From NCBI GenBank assembly GCA_030015575.1, contig JASDDO010000001.1, forward strand, positions 321,131,595 through 321,195,594: a DNA stretch of 64,000 bases, read 5' to 3'. This stretch comes from Agapanthus africanus. Taxonomy: Eukaryota; Streptophyta; Magnoliopsida; Asparagales; Amaryllidaceae. Below are positions 22,888-34,247 of the stretch, piece after piece (position 1 is the first letter of the stretch; each line of letters opens with the position of its first letter). The notes below the pieces were generated by a model, which saw nothing but the letters and a program-made list of their open reading frames with translations, was not told the origin of the DNA and made no database searches. The position numbers and the translations under genes were made by a program.

Positions 22888-25078
22888 TGTAGGGTTCCTA
22901 GGCACACTAGTGAAGGTTCATAAAGCATCAAACATGCCCGAATAAAATTTTACATGTGCCGAACAACCCAAAGACGGGATCTTTGCTAGATTATTAGGGT
23001 TTAGCATGCAAGATAACATCTTTAAAGCTAAGTGTGAGGGATTACAACCTTTGTAGTCCGCTCCTTCGCTTCACAAGCTCCGAGTAGAAGTCCCTTTGCC
23101 GCGATCCACGATCTCCCGGACTCAAGAGAGGCTCCACGACTCGAACGATCCATGCTAGCTTGAAGCGTTCCGATTCTCCGATGATCTACGTCGAAGTTGC
23201 TATAACCCAAGCTTTCTCACTCTAAAGAGATGAACACCCTAATCTAATGGGCTAGATTAGATGAGGATGATGGAGTAGTATTTATGCTATCTTTTTATAT
23301 CACTTTCTCACAATAAATCATCACAAAAGGAATAAGTAGTGAGCTTTCTCTCAAAAACCAAAGAGAGAAAAAGATGAAGAATGAAAGAATAATCCTTTTG
23401 TGATGAATAGAAGTAAAGAATATATGATTGATTATTGAACCATGGTCAAGGATGAGAGGCTAAAACTTCGTAGAGAATAAACTAGAGTTAGAGTTTGGTT
23501 AGGTTAAGGATAAATATCAACCATAATATCTTAACCAAGACAAAAGGAAAAGCTTCTAGAATGTACAAGAAGAAGCTAACCCTAATCAAACCCTAATCCC
23601 ATTTAATCATCCTTAAACATGTTTAATAATAAATCATATCATGTCACAATAATATATATCACATATATATTATATATTTGCAACAAAAGAAAATAATACA
23701 ATTAACATATATCGCATATATATCAATGTATCATCCAGAGAGAAAATGAAATAATAAAGCGAGCCAATATTAGATAATGTAATACAATATATCATATATA
23801 TCATTATACATTAAATCATCGAATCAACACTTGATCCGACGATCCGGCCATATCGAATATAACCGACTAATATATCATGATCCGATTCATCGAATCAACA
23901 CTTGATCCGATGTCCTGGTTCATATCTAAATATCGCGAGAATATAATACGGTATCTCATATCGCATTATTCTCAGTCCTGCACATATCACATATGTGCCT
24001 CTACTCCGTTTCGCCTGAGCCAAGAAACCTCTGTGTAGGACTCTAAAGAATCGTCAATACGCCGGTAGCAGGTGATGATCATATCAAACACCCACAAGCT
24101 GCAAGCGGTCAGCTAAACGTAACAGCCATCCAGGTATTGAGCGATCAGAAGATCAACAAGCTAGCCTGTGCGTTCTCTTGTGAATCCAATCAGTAACACT
24201 CCCGTACAGTCCTGTCTGTTCGTCTGATATGTCGTATATCCAATCTAGGGGTGGTATACGTCAGACCCTAGTAACCGATAAGTCGTGTCGATGTGAGGCT
24301 CATAACAGGTCGAGATACTACTGGTAACACTTACCAGTATATCTCTATATCAGCCCTGGCCAGGGACATCCAGTTATAGCCAATCGAACACAGCACGACA
24401 TCAACTCCCTATACCGGGAGAGACGAATCCCCTCCTATCGCTCATTGCCTCCATGTGATTCGGGACTGTACCCAAAAGCCACCGTTTTGCACGCCCCCTT
24501 GGACGTGGTAAGGTGGAAATCAAAGCACAGTGGCAATCACACAAGACTCTATAACGATCTTGGGTCTACAGACTACCCTATACCAGTGTCACCGGAGAAC
24601 TGCCATCTGACGTGTGGTATATCACCAACTGGGAGTTCTCGGCGAGTCCGTCCAGTGTACCCAGTCTCCACTGAGCACCCGTACACCATCCTTGATGTCA
24701 AACACCGATGGATATGGGATCATCCATCGCCCATCATATGGGTCAAGATACGTATACGCTAGTCTACTCCGGTGTATCGATGCCCTGTCTCGATATACCC
24801 TCGACTAGGAACAGTTATAGGATGTACTCATCGACTACTATGGCCCCACTAGTATGATCTCATCATATTCCCAGTAGTCAAGTACAGATCCTAAGGGCTT
24901 TATCAACATGTAAGAGTCAGAAAGTAAACCAATACAAGTCAACATGTTAAGATAAAGTGAAACCAAATAGCATACTATCATGACGAGCAAGAAAGTCCTC
25001 TCTGTATATATCCAAGCATCCATCATAATATACATCATATGTACAACAATGGCCTCTAGGGCATATACATAACTAACA
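22888..25078 (-). repeat. 5' LTR of Copia-3 (2191 bp)
   Basis: Same length and ends as 14639-16829, differing at about two bases per hundred. It abuts the primer site on its left and the TTAAC duplication on its right. Confidence 0.95.
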
Positions 25079-25369
25079 TTAACCCTATTGGAGAACTTAA
25101 TTCTCTCAAAATCACAGGAATTTAATTCCCTTAAAAAAGAAAAGAAAAGGAAATTAGGGTTTCACCCCATGCCAGAATTTAATTCTTTACATACATGAGG
25201 AATTTAATTCCTACAGAAAAGAAATTAGGGTTTAACCCTATCTAAGTATATAATTCTTCAGAAGAAAACAGGAATTTAATTCCTCTAAAGTTTATTGCTA
25301 GGGTTTAACCCTACGAGGAATTTAATTCTTAAAAAGATAAACACATCCTCAAACAGGCAAAGAAACAGG

Positions 25370-25582
25370 GTCACGTGCTACCACGTGACCCCTGTAAAGA
25401 TCCATAAAGAAGAATTTTGAGGCAACGCCTCACGTGCTCCACGTGACCCCCAAAGCGCACAAAGAAAAAGCAAAAGAAAAAAGAAGCTCTGGGGCGCCCT
25501 CACGTGTCACCGCGTGACCCCTAATGAACATTCTAACAGATCAAAGCGTGAGCCCCCATCACGTGCCCCCACGTGATCTTTT
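25370..25582. repeat. G-box inverted-pair array, block 2
   Basis: Four more pairs such as GGGTCACGTGCTACCACGTG and ATCACGTGCCCCCACGTGAT. The 3' LTR copy is at about 54605-54813. Confidence 0.8.
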
Positions 25583-25616
25583 CTCTTACAATATTTAACA
25601 TCAAACTGATGATCTG

Positions 25617-25995
25617 CTCCCAGTGTTTAACACTGATTTCCATAGTGTTTAACACTAGTTTGAAAACTCCATTTCCTGTGTCTAACACCGATTTTCTTAG
25701 TGTTCAAACACTAACTTGGAAAATTCTGCTCTCAGTGTTCAACACTGATTTCCTTAGTATTTAATATTAATTTGAAACCTTTGTTCCCAGTGTTTAACAC
25801 TGATTTGCCTTAGTGTTTAACACTCATTTGAAAACTTTGTTCCCAGTGTTTAACACTGATTTGCCTGTTTAACACTCATTTGAAAACTCTGTTCCCAGCG
25901 TTCAACACTGATTATCTTTTAGTGTTAAACACTAACTTGTCAATCTCACTCCCAGTATTCAACAATGTTGGTCTCTAGTGTTCAACACTAGTTTT
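25617..25995. repeat. AGTGTTTAACACT palindrome array
   Basis: About fourteen copies of a 13-15 base inverted repeat, best form CAGTGTTTAACACTG, spaced 16 to 40 bases apart in about 380 bases. Linkers such as ATTTGAAAACT and TCTGTTCCC are also repeated, so the true unit is a pair of palindromes of roughly 57 bp. The 3' LTR copy (54853-55245) has a slightly different copy arrangement, so the array still changes by recombination. Confidence 0.85.
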
Positions 25996-26282
25996 AGCCC
26001 AATTGGCTAAGTTTCTAGAGGCAAAGCCCCTCCTTCAATGGACCAACAGAGGGCCCATATCCTAAACATGATTGGACTTAGCCCAAGCTGGCCATAAGTC
26101 CTCAATTCAGACTTAACTGGGCCAATGGACTCATAACATAATTAACTGGTCTTGGTTCCAAATTGGGCCAAAGATTATTTAATCTACCTCGGTTCAATGG
26201 TACATCTCTTCACTCCTTTGATACTTGGCGTTGTAATTCCTCAACGTCTTCAAAGAGGTGGCGGGTCCCGATGACCACACAT

Positions 26283-26640
26283 TGATACGGACTGTGGGGT
26301 CCTTAAACTCATGGACTATGAGGTCCTTAACCATGACCAGGATGTCTTAAAACTAACGACGGACTGTGGGGTCCTTAAACCCTCGGACTATGACGTCCTT
26401 AACCTTGACCGTGATGTCTTAAAACTAACGCCGGACTGTGGAGTCCTTAAATCCATGGACTACGAGGTCCTTAACCTTAACCGTGATGTCTTAAAACTAA
26501 CATTGGACTGTGGAGTCCTTAAATCCACGGACTACGACGTCCTTAACCTCGACCGCAATGTCTTAAAACTAACACTGGACCGCAATGTCCTTAAACTATC
26601 TATCGACCGCAATGTCACTAAACTAAACAACAGGGGCCCC
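26283..26640. repeat. 72-bp tandem array in the Tat LTR
   Basis: Diverged units follow the pattern GACTGTGGAGTCCTTAAA, GACTACGAGGTCCTTAACC and GACCGTGATGTCTTAAAAC. The unit is 72 bp and so keeps one frame open, giving a repeated 24-residue peptide. The 3' LTR copy is at about 55548-55905, and a more regular version is in the 3' region at 39520-39960. Confidence 0.88.
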
Positions 26641-27184
26641 TTAATTGCTCTCTTGTCGGATCTAAACGATCCCGTTAAGTTGATCTTAGTCTAAAAACTA
26701 GGCTGACGTATCCTTAACAAACGTTTAAGTCGATCTTAGTCTCAAACGAGACTAACGTATCCTTAAACCCAAACCCCCAAACCCAAATCGAAGATAATAC
26801 GGATTTGGACTAGTCCGCGCCCTACAGGCGATGACATAACTCAGTCTCCGTATACAATCCACGGACAACCAAACACAAAATAAACACACACGACACGAAG
26901 TGATCATCTGGAGAAGGAGAAAGTTGTTACCGCAATGCGGTAGCGTAATTAACTGCAGGGGCTTGCGCCTGCAGGGAAGAGCATCCCCACAATCAAAAAC
27001 CCCTCAAGCGAGGGGGAATCTGACGAAGTCTGCTACATCGGACACATCCGTTTAAACCTTCGATACATGGTGCCATAAATCAACTTGGCATCTTCGGAGA
27101 GGTAAACGGATAGCACCAATTAGCATCTGCCCCAAATTTCAGGCAAGACGTCTGTCGCGCCGTCCTTCGGAGGGGAACAGATTC

Positions 27185-27203
27185 TGGCACGCCCGGTGGG
27201 ACC
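27185..27203 (+). promoter_or_regulatory. Tat primer-binding site
   Basis: TGGCACGCCCGGTGGGACC begins six bases after the LTR end. This form is common in plant Ty3/gypsy elements and differs from the iMet site of the copia elements and the chromovirus. Which tRNA it pairs with was not worked out. Confidence 0.75.
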
Positions 27204-27330
27204 TTTTCCTCTTTCCACTCCACACTTCGTGTGTTGTGTTCGCGAACCAAACACGGCTCGCTAATGGTTGCCCTTGGGTTTCAGGGTACTAAGATTTTTT
27301 GTTTTGTTTATTGCAAAAAGCAAAGAATCA

Positions 27331-30300
27331 ATGGCTTCCACTTGTGCGAAATGCTCCAACTGCAACTGCAACCGACGCTCCGCCTCACCAGGAGGTATAG
27401 ACTATGGGCCCCAAGCTGCTTCGCTGTTCACAATGCCCGTGGAACAGGTCACTCAAGCCACCACCGGGTTGTTTTTCGGGACCATGCTCCCGCCAACGAG
27501 CTTCACCGCTCCTGTGCTGACACCGGAAGCTCCCAAGAAGTCGGTCTTTGATCGGCTTACACCTACCGCGGCCCTATCAACTGGTCGCCCAACACCAGCG
27601 CCTCGGTTTTCTCCAGACTGGGCCAGAACTCCTGTGGACCCGCAATGGGGCCCACAATCCCAGAGAAGGATGCTCCTAAGAAAATAACCAGTCCTGTTCC
27701 TGAAGTCGTCAAGGCGGCTTCTCCTGCCAAAAAGTCGGTCTTTATAAGATTGGCTGTTCCAGCTCCCGCTCCTGCTACCCAAAGGACATCGGTCTTTAAC
27801 AGGCTAACACCAGCGGCGACCCCCCACCTACACAGGGGGCAAGACGAGGCTATTGCCCTCACCGAGCCGACTCCATCAGCACGACACGCTCGACGTCGCT
27901 ACTGGCGCCGAGTGAGGAAGGCCGGAGGCAACTCCCCTTCTGGGCTGACTCTTCCAGCCCCGACGACAGAAGTTAATGCTGCTGTTCCAACTAAGAACAG
28001 CTTTGAGATGCTGAATAAGGTGCGTAGGAATTCTCCTACCACCGCGCTAAAGAGGTCTCCCCCTCCACTGAAAAAGGCCACGGAAATAAAGCCAGAACAA
28101 CCCCATTCTCCTCAACGGCTGTCTTCCAGAATCTATAAAGTCTGGCGGCAGACCCGAGACTCGGTGATCAATCCAAATTTCTCCCGCCAGCGCAAGAAGC
28201 GGAAAATCCAACAGGAAGTCAGTCGTCACGCTAAGCCGCGAAAAGCTGTCTGGGTGCCCAACTCAACGGCCCCCTCAACTTCCACTGCTCATAAAAAGAC
28301 GAGGCCGGAGAAGATCCCCGGGCCTGCGACGAGAGCAAAAGGCGCTGAGCCCAGACGCCTTAAGTCTGGGGGCATGATGGTCCATACTGTATACATGGCG
28401 TCGGGGAAGGAAGATAGCCGTGCGTCTACAGGGCATAGACTGCTTACACGGTCGGTGACCAAAGCTCAGGAGCAACAGCAGAAGCTCCAGGAAATGATGA
28501 TCGCAATGGCCGCGCTTACTGGGCCGAAAGAAAGCCCCGAAGCGACCTCAGATCAGCGACAAGAAAAGGAAACCAATGCTGAGTTCCTTCGGAGGATATT
28601 GGAAAAGAAAGATAAAGAGGCTGCGGAACAAGCGGCCAATATAAAGCAAATAGCCCACTTATTTCAAGACATGGTTGGGATGATGATTCAACAAGATCCT
28701 CTCACTGAAGATCCCCTGACCGTCCTCGAAGATGATAGAGGAGAAACGTTGAATCCGCCACCGGTTCTTTCAACGGCCAAGGAGGAGACAATCTCCAAGG
28801 CTGACTTGGATGACTATATAGCCCAGCAGATCCGGGTTCATCAGACGACTGAGGCAGCTGGTCAAGTCGTAAAAACGGGGCGACCGTATCCAAGCTGGTA
28901 CGACCAAATCAAATATCCGCCGGGTTATACAATACCGAAATTCCATGTGTATAAGGGGACAGGAAATCCCCACCAGCATGTTGCTTAGTTCAGGGCCCTT
29001 TGCGGTAACACCGGCGGTGATGATAAACTGTTGCTTCGCCAATTCGTGGGCAGCTTATCAGAAACGGCGTTCGAATGGTATTCAGAACTCCCGAACGATT
29101 CCATCAAGACGTTTGCTGAAATGGAATTGCTATTCACTCAACGATTCGCAAGCGCCAGCGAACGCACTCCGATAACAGCATTAATTAATGCTAAGGTGAA
29201 ACCAGGCGAAACGTGGGTCCAGTACGCTATACGCTGGCGAAATTTGTGGTCGAAATGCGAACAACGCATTGAGGAAGCGCCCGCGGTGGGCATGTTCGTG
29301 GGAACCCTAGACCCTCATGCAACTATCTCCCAGTTCATGATGTTCTTAAAGCCAACCACATTCCAGGCTTTAATCGACAAGCTGGCCCAGATAGACCAAA
29401 TGGGTCACAGACCGTCTCCCCTGAAGCCGGAGCCTCGGAGTGACAAGGGCAAACGGAAGGCAACCTTCGTCGCGAATGCTCAGCAGCAACCCAGTGCCCC
29501 AAAGCTGGCGGATCAACTGGAAGAAAGACGCCGGTATTATAATGAGAAGATGAAGCGCCCCTACTCGTTCCCACGGGATAAGACAAAACGGTTATTCGAG
29601 CTGGCCGTATGCAACAGGCTTATCAACTTGCCAAACCCAAGGCGACCGCCACAACCCACTGAGGTGAATAACCCCAATTATTGCCCTTACCACCAAACGG
29701 TAAGCCATCCGATTGAGGATTGCTTCGTCTTCAAAGGATGGATTGAGGATCAATACCTCCAGGGAAAGTTTGCGCTGTCCGAAAAGTGGAAGGTGAACCC
29801 GCCACAGCCGCATACTCCTAAGAAGACGGACGCACCGGGGGCAACTTGTTCCTTTATTGAAGAAGCTCCATGGGAGGTCGTGCTATCAGCTAAAACCAAA
29901 AGGATGCTGAGTGATCTTCATGCGTGCCCAGCAGTCGAATGGAAGAACCCGCTTGAACCTCAAATCATCAAAGGGATGCTGAAGCCGCGTCCAACTACAA
30001 AGAGCGGTGGTGATGGTCCAAGTACTCACACTCAACCGTCAAAATCTTCGAAGAAAAAGAGGAAGAAATCCAAGAAGCCCGTGAAGCCTCGAGACAAGCG
30101 CACGGATTTGCAGAAACAGATTGACGTGCTGGAGGAGTACAATCAAAAGGCGCGGACTCCCGTCACACTGCAAGAGTTCCTCAACCACGTCTTTCAGGAG
30201 GAAGATGATGGAGAAAGCTCGTCGGATGAATCCGAGGGATATGTGGCGAGTTGTCATGTGATCTTCCACTCATTTACGGACGATGGAAAAACTCCTGGCA

Positions 30301-31613
30301 CTGAGAAACTGGGGGCACACCTTGAGCTAGAACTTTTATGGCCAACAGATGAAATGATCGACGCCTTTCTAGACGAGATTCGTTTGAAAAGTAAAGCCGA
30401 TCGGGAGCGTGAGATGGCCGCATCGGAAAGAGCCAAACGCAAACGACTAAACGAAAGAGTCGAAGCACTCCCACCAAATCGAAAGACATCCGATGCGAAT
30501 AAAAACATATTCAAGACGAGGAAAAGGTTTGCCAAAGCCATGTCAATGGGAATGAAGCTACCACCCTCGGAAGAAAACACGCTCAATGGGGCGGAGAGGC
30601 ACCCTAATTATTGCGCATATCATCGGAAGATTTCGCACCCCACTGAGGAGTGCGACACTTTTAAGATATGGTGGCAAGGATATGTTGCTCACCGGCAACA
30701 TTTTAAGCGCATGAAACGCAAGACTCGTCGGGAACAAAAAAGTACAACCGGTGGGCACAAAAGAACTACCGGCAACTGTCGCACGGTTAACGCCAGAGGA
30801 TCACAGGTTCTCACCTTTAGGAGCGACTCTGATGAGGAAATGGCTCTGGGCCCTCTCTTTAAAGAGTCCGTCTTAGGGAGAGAGGAAGAACCAGAGGCCT
30901 GCGAAAACATTCAGCTGCGCAATCGCACACTCTCGGAAAAGAATCTCGGACCCACAAATAGAAAAGATAAGGGAAAGGAGAAGGTCACTGAGGATATCGC
31001 CTTAGATGACCAAGTCATGAAAGAGTTGACTGCCAAAGACCCTCCCAGGAAGGGTAAGGTGGACTATAACATCCTAGCACACCTGAGGAAACTACCTTCA
31101 CAGCTCAGCATTCTCGACGCCCTCCTATTATCAAAAGAAGCGAGAGGTTCATTAATCAAGGCGTTACAAGAGCCCGAACATTTCCAAGCCTTCCTCGCCG
31201 AAGAAAGGATGAAGGATGAACTGGAAGAAGTGCACACAGCCGACATCACTTTCGGTGATGAGGACCTTCTCCTTGGGACGTGCGACCACAACCGTCTCCT
31301 ATACGTCTCCGGATATTGCCACGATATCAAGATAGGCAAAATCCTGGTGGATAATGGATCCTCCGTCAATCTCCTTAATGTTCGGGTGTTGAAGGAAATC
31401 TGCATGAGCGTGCAGCACCTCGCTCGTGACAAAATTACCATCTCCGGTTTCGACTCCCAGTCATCACTGACTCTCGGATCTGTGATATTAACATTACGCT
31501 TCGGACTACTCGTCACGGACATCAAGTTTCACGTCATCGACGCCAAGACCTGCTACAACGCCTTGCTCGGTCGTCCTTGGTTACATGAGTACAACATCAT
31601 CCCTTCTGCATAG
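27331..31613 (+). pseudogene. Tat gag and protease
   Basis: It starts at an ATG in good context (MASTCAKCSNCNCN). The N-terminal part has a KKSVFDRLTP-type motif repeated about three times and very basic stretches. Next comes the Retrotrans_gag domain (FVGSLSETAFEWYSELP, KPGETWVQYAIRWRNLW; about 29035-29400). Two zinc-binding C-X2-H-X4-H-X4-C knuckles follow (near 29676-29722 and 30604-30652), then an aspartic protease with GKILVDNGSSVNLLN (about 31340-31380) and YNALLGRPWLHEYN near the end. Gag would form the particle and protease would mature it. Broken, with a few breaks. Confidence 0.88.
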
Positions 31614-31622
31614 CATTAGTGT

Positions 31623-33041
31623 ATGAAGTACTTTAAGGATGGTTTTGAGTATACCGTAATAGGTGAGCTGAACCCATTCTCCGTGAACGAAGTCCGAAAG
31701 TACGAAGATGCAAAGTACTTTTTGCCAGACTTCGAGGATACAGAAAGGTGTCGCAAGCCGGAGAACAAAGCCGCCGCCACCATCCCTGTTTTCGGAAGCG
31801 ATACCGAAAAAGAAGAAGAGATGGTTTACGCTGGTCCGTCTCGACGCAACAACCCAAGACTGTCCACCCTCATGTTGATCTTCGGAAGTGACTCGGAAGA
31901 TGAGGTTAATGCCGTGTTCTCCAGTCGGCCGTCAATACAAGCATCCCCTAGCGATGATCAGAGTTTGCAAATCACCATGGTGCCACGAGGACACTACAAA
32001 GACCTTGACACACTTGAAGCTTACAATGTGCAGGACCTGCAGGCGTTTTACGTCTCTCCCAAGCGAAAGGGTGAAAAGGAAATCCTATTCTACCAATCCA
32101 CGAAAACAAGAGTGGAGAAAGAAATACGGCATGGCGCGGATTCTACACTCGACAGGCTCCAACCCATCCATTTGCCCAGATACTACACAGATGGGTTGAA
32201 AAGACTATTGAAGCGCCAAGGGGTACCCTTAAAACGGACTATCCGATAAGCTCGATTCTACAACAGGATTTGGGATGTCCCTGGGACCCAGCGCAAATTG
32301 CCCAACGGGAGAATGGAAACGCTCGGGCTTGGATATGTGAGATCCGGGAAACGGGAGCGAGTCCACGGTAGCTACGCCATATATAACTTCGATAAGGAAG
32401 AGGACGCCCTGTCGGGAGATGCTAACCCCTCGTCAAAACTGGATCCCGCGAGCGAAGTGTTGAGTCCGTCGTTTGAAGAACGAATGGACAAGCTTATCAG
32501 GAAAGCGGGTCAAAAAGCTCGAGACGACCATAGTCGCGAACTGGCCATCTACGAGAAATCCAGGACGCAACGTCTGTTTCAACAGGCTACAAAAGACGAA
32601 GATGCTCCTCCCTGTCGACCCATTGCACAAAAGGCCCGACGCAGAAGTAGAAATAAGTCAAAAGGCGGAAAAAGGAGCCGACAGCAACGACGCAGGATTA
32701 AATATTCATGTGATCGGGTATTGCGCGGTCCAGACTTGTCCCTCATGAAGAAGATGAGTCGAGCGTATTCCTTCCCTCAAGAAAAGACAAAGAAAATACT
32801 CGATCTCGCTATGAAGCACCGAATGATCACACTTCCGGAGTCTAAACACCCTGAGCAAGCTAACGAGGTCACTCATCCGGGCTATTGCTCTTATCACCGA
32901 GCCATAAGACACCCTATCGAAGACTGCTTCACCTTTAAAGACTGGGTGGAAGACCAGTACCAGCAAGGCAGGTTTGCTTTATCCAGCAGCTGGAGGGTGA
33001 CGCCGCCACAAAAGCACAAACCCAAAACCATAAGAGCATAA
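31623..33041 (+). pseudogene. Tat protease-RT linker with a third zinc knuckle
   Basis: This region between protease and RT begins MKYFKDGFEYT, with acidic spacers such as FGSDTEKEEE and FGSDSEDE. Later it carries a segment (AYSFPQEKTKKILDLAMKH, then CSYHRAIRHPIEDC, about 32760-33000) closely similar to the first knuckle segment of gag. Its function is unknown. In some Tat elements (Ogre) an intron between protease and RT is known; whether this family splices is not shown here. Broken. Confidence 0.75.
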
Positions 33042-33116
33042 CCAGATCCACGACTGTCTTAGAAGCGAGCTCGTACCTGTCGCGTAATAACGATATCAAA
33101 AGAAGAGCCCGAGAAT

Positions 33117-34226
33117 ATGGATGACCTTCCCTGGTGCTTCGAAAACAATGACAATGAGGTGATCTCAGAATTTCCACCAGCTTCGAAAGAACTAGAAGAT
33201 GACATACATACTACTGCAGATAACCTCAAGAAGATTGAGTTGGGGTCAGCAGATGACCCGCGACCGACATTCGTCAGCGAGCTGCTATCTGAAGAAAGGG
33301 TGGCTGCGTTAAGGGACGTGCTTCTACAGCATAGAGATTGCTTCGCATGGAACTATTCCGAAATGCCGGGATTAGATCCAGAGATTGTTGTGCATAAATT
33401 AGCAATATCCCCGGATATCAAGCCAGTCAAACAAGCGCCGAGAAGAATGCGGCTCGAGCTTGAGATGGGCATTAACGCCGAAGTCAAAAAGCTGATCGAT
33501 TCTGGGTTTATCCAGGAGGTACAGTATCCTGACTGGGTCGCCAACATCGTCCCGGTAATGAAGAAAAATGGGACAGTACGCATATGTGTAGACTTCCGAG
33601 ATCTCAATAAAGCCTACTCGAAGGACAATTTCCCAGTGCCGGTCACTGAGCTGATGATAGATAATACGTCCACTCATGAAGTTTTCTCTTTCATGGACGG
33701 TTCATCAGGGTACAATCAGATAAAGATGCATCCCGAAGACCAGAAGCACACCGCTTCCCGGACTCCTTTGGGTATATTCTGCTACAAAGTTATGCCTTTT
33801 GGTTTAAAGAATGCCGGTGCCACCTATCAGAGGGCCATGACAAAGATCTTCGATGATCTTATACATGAAATCGTCGAATGCTATATCGACGACCTTGTAG
33901 TAAAGAGCATGTCATACGAAGAGCGCTTAAAGCATCTGAAGACCGTATTTCAACGCCTTCGGTAATACAATTTGAAGATGAATCCCCTCAAATGCGCATT
34001 CGGAGTTTCCTCGGGTAAATTCCTGGGATTCATCATCCGACACCGAGGTATCGAAATAGATCCATCTAAGATCAAGGCGATCATGGAAATGCCTCCGCCA
34101 AGAACTCTCAAACAGTTGCGGTCTCTCCAAGGGAAGCTCGCGTACATCCGGCGGTTTATCGCCAACCTGTCAGGCAAGTGCTATCCTTACAGCCACCTGA
34201 TGAAGAAGGGAACTCAATTCATCTAG
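33117..34226 (+). pseudogene. Tat reverse transcriptase
   Basis: It contains HRDCFAWNYSEMPGLDP, KKLIDSGFIQEVQYPDWVAN and VRICVDFRDLNKA. Next come FSFMDGSSGYNQIKMHPED, MPFGLKNAGATYQRAM and the active-site box CYIDDLVVKS (near 33885). The thumb part follows (MNPLKCAFGVSSGKFLGFII). The motif order and spacing are typical of Ty3/gypsy. Broken. Confidence 0.92.
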
Positions 34227-34247
34227 GATCGAAAATGCCAGAGTGCG

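Larger units (their letters stand above)
14639..25078 (-). mobile_element. Copia-3: Ty1/copia element inserted in the Tat 5' LTR
   Basis: A minus-strand element with two LTRs of equal length (2191 bp), flanked by TTAAC (14634-14638 and 25079-25083). From right to left it has the 5' LTR, an iMet primer site, a leader of about 2.7 kb, protease, integrase, RT, RNase H, a polypurine tract and the 3' LTR. A normal gag is not recognised. It is broken, with a handful of breaks. The LTRs differ by about 2 per 100 by eye; at a grass-type rate of about 1.3e-8 per site per year that would be under a million years, though the right rate for this species is unknown. Confidence 0.93.
25084..27179 (+). repeat. 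Tat 5' LTR, right piece
   Basis: It continues the Tat LTR after Copia-3. It holds more TTTAA palindromes, a second G-box block, the AGTGTTTAACACT array and a 72-bp tandem array, and ends GGGGAACA. It matches the 3' LTR from about 54323 to 56432. The last part (26800-27179) precedes the primer site. A frame open across 26311-26694 is a by-product of the 72-bp array. Confidence 0.93.
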
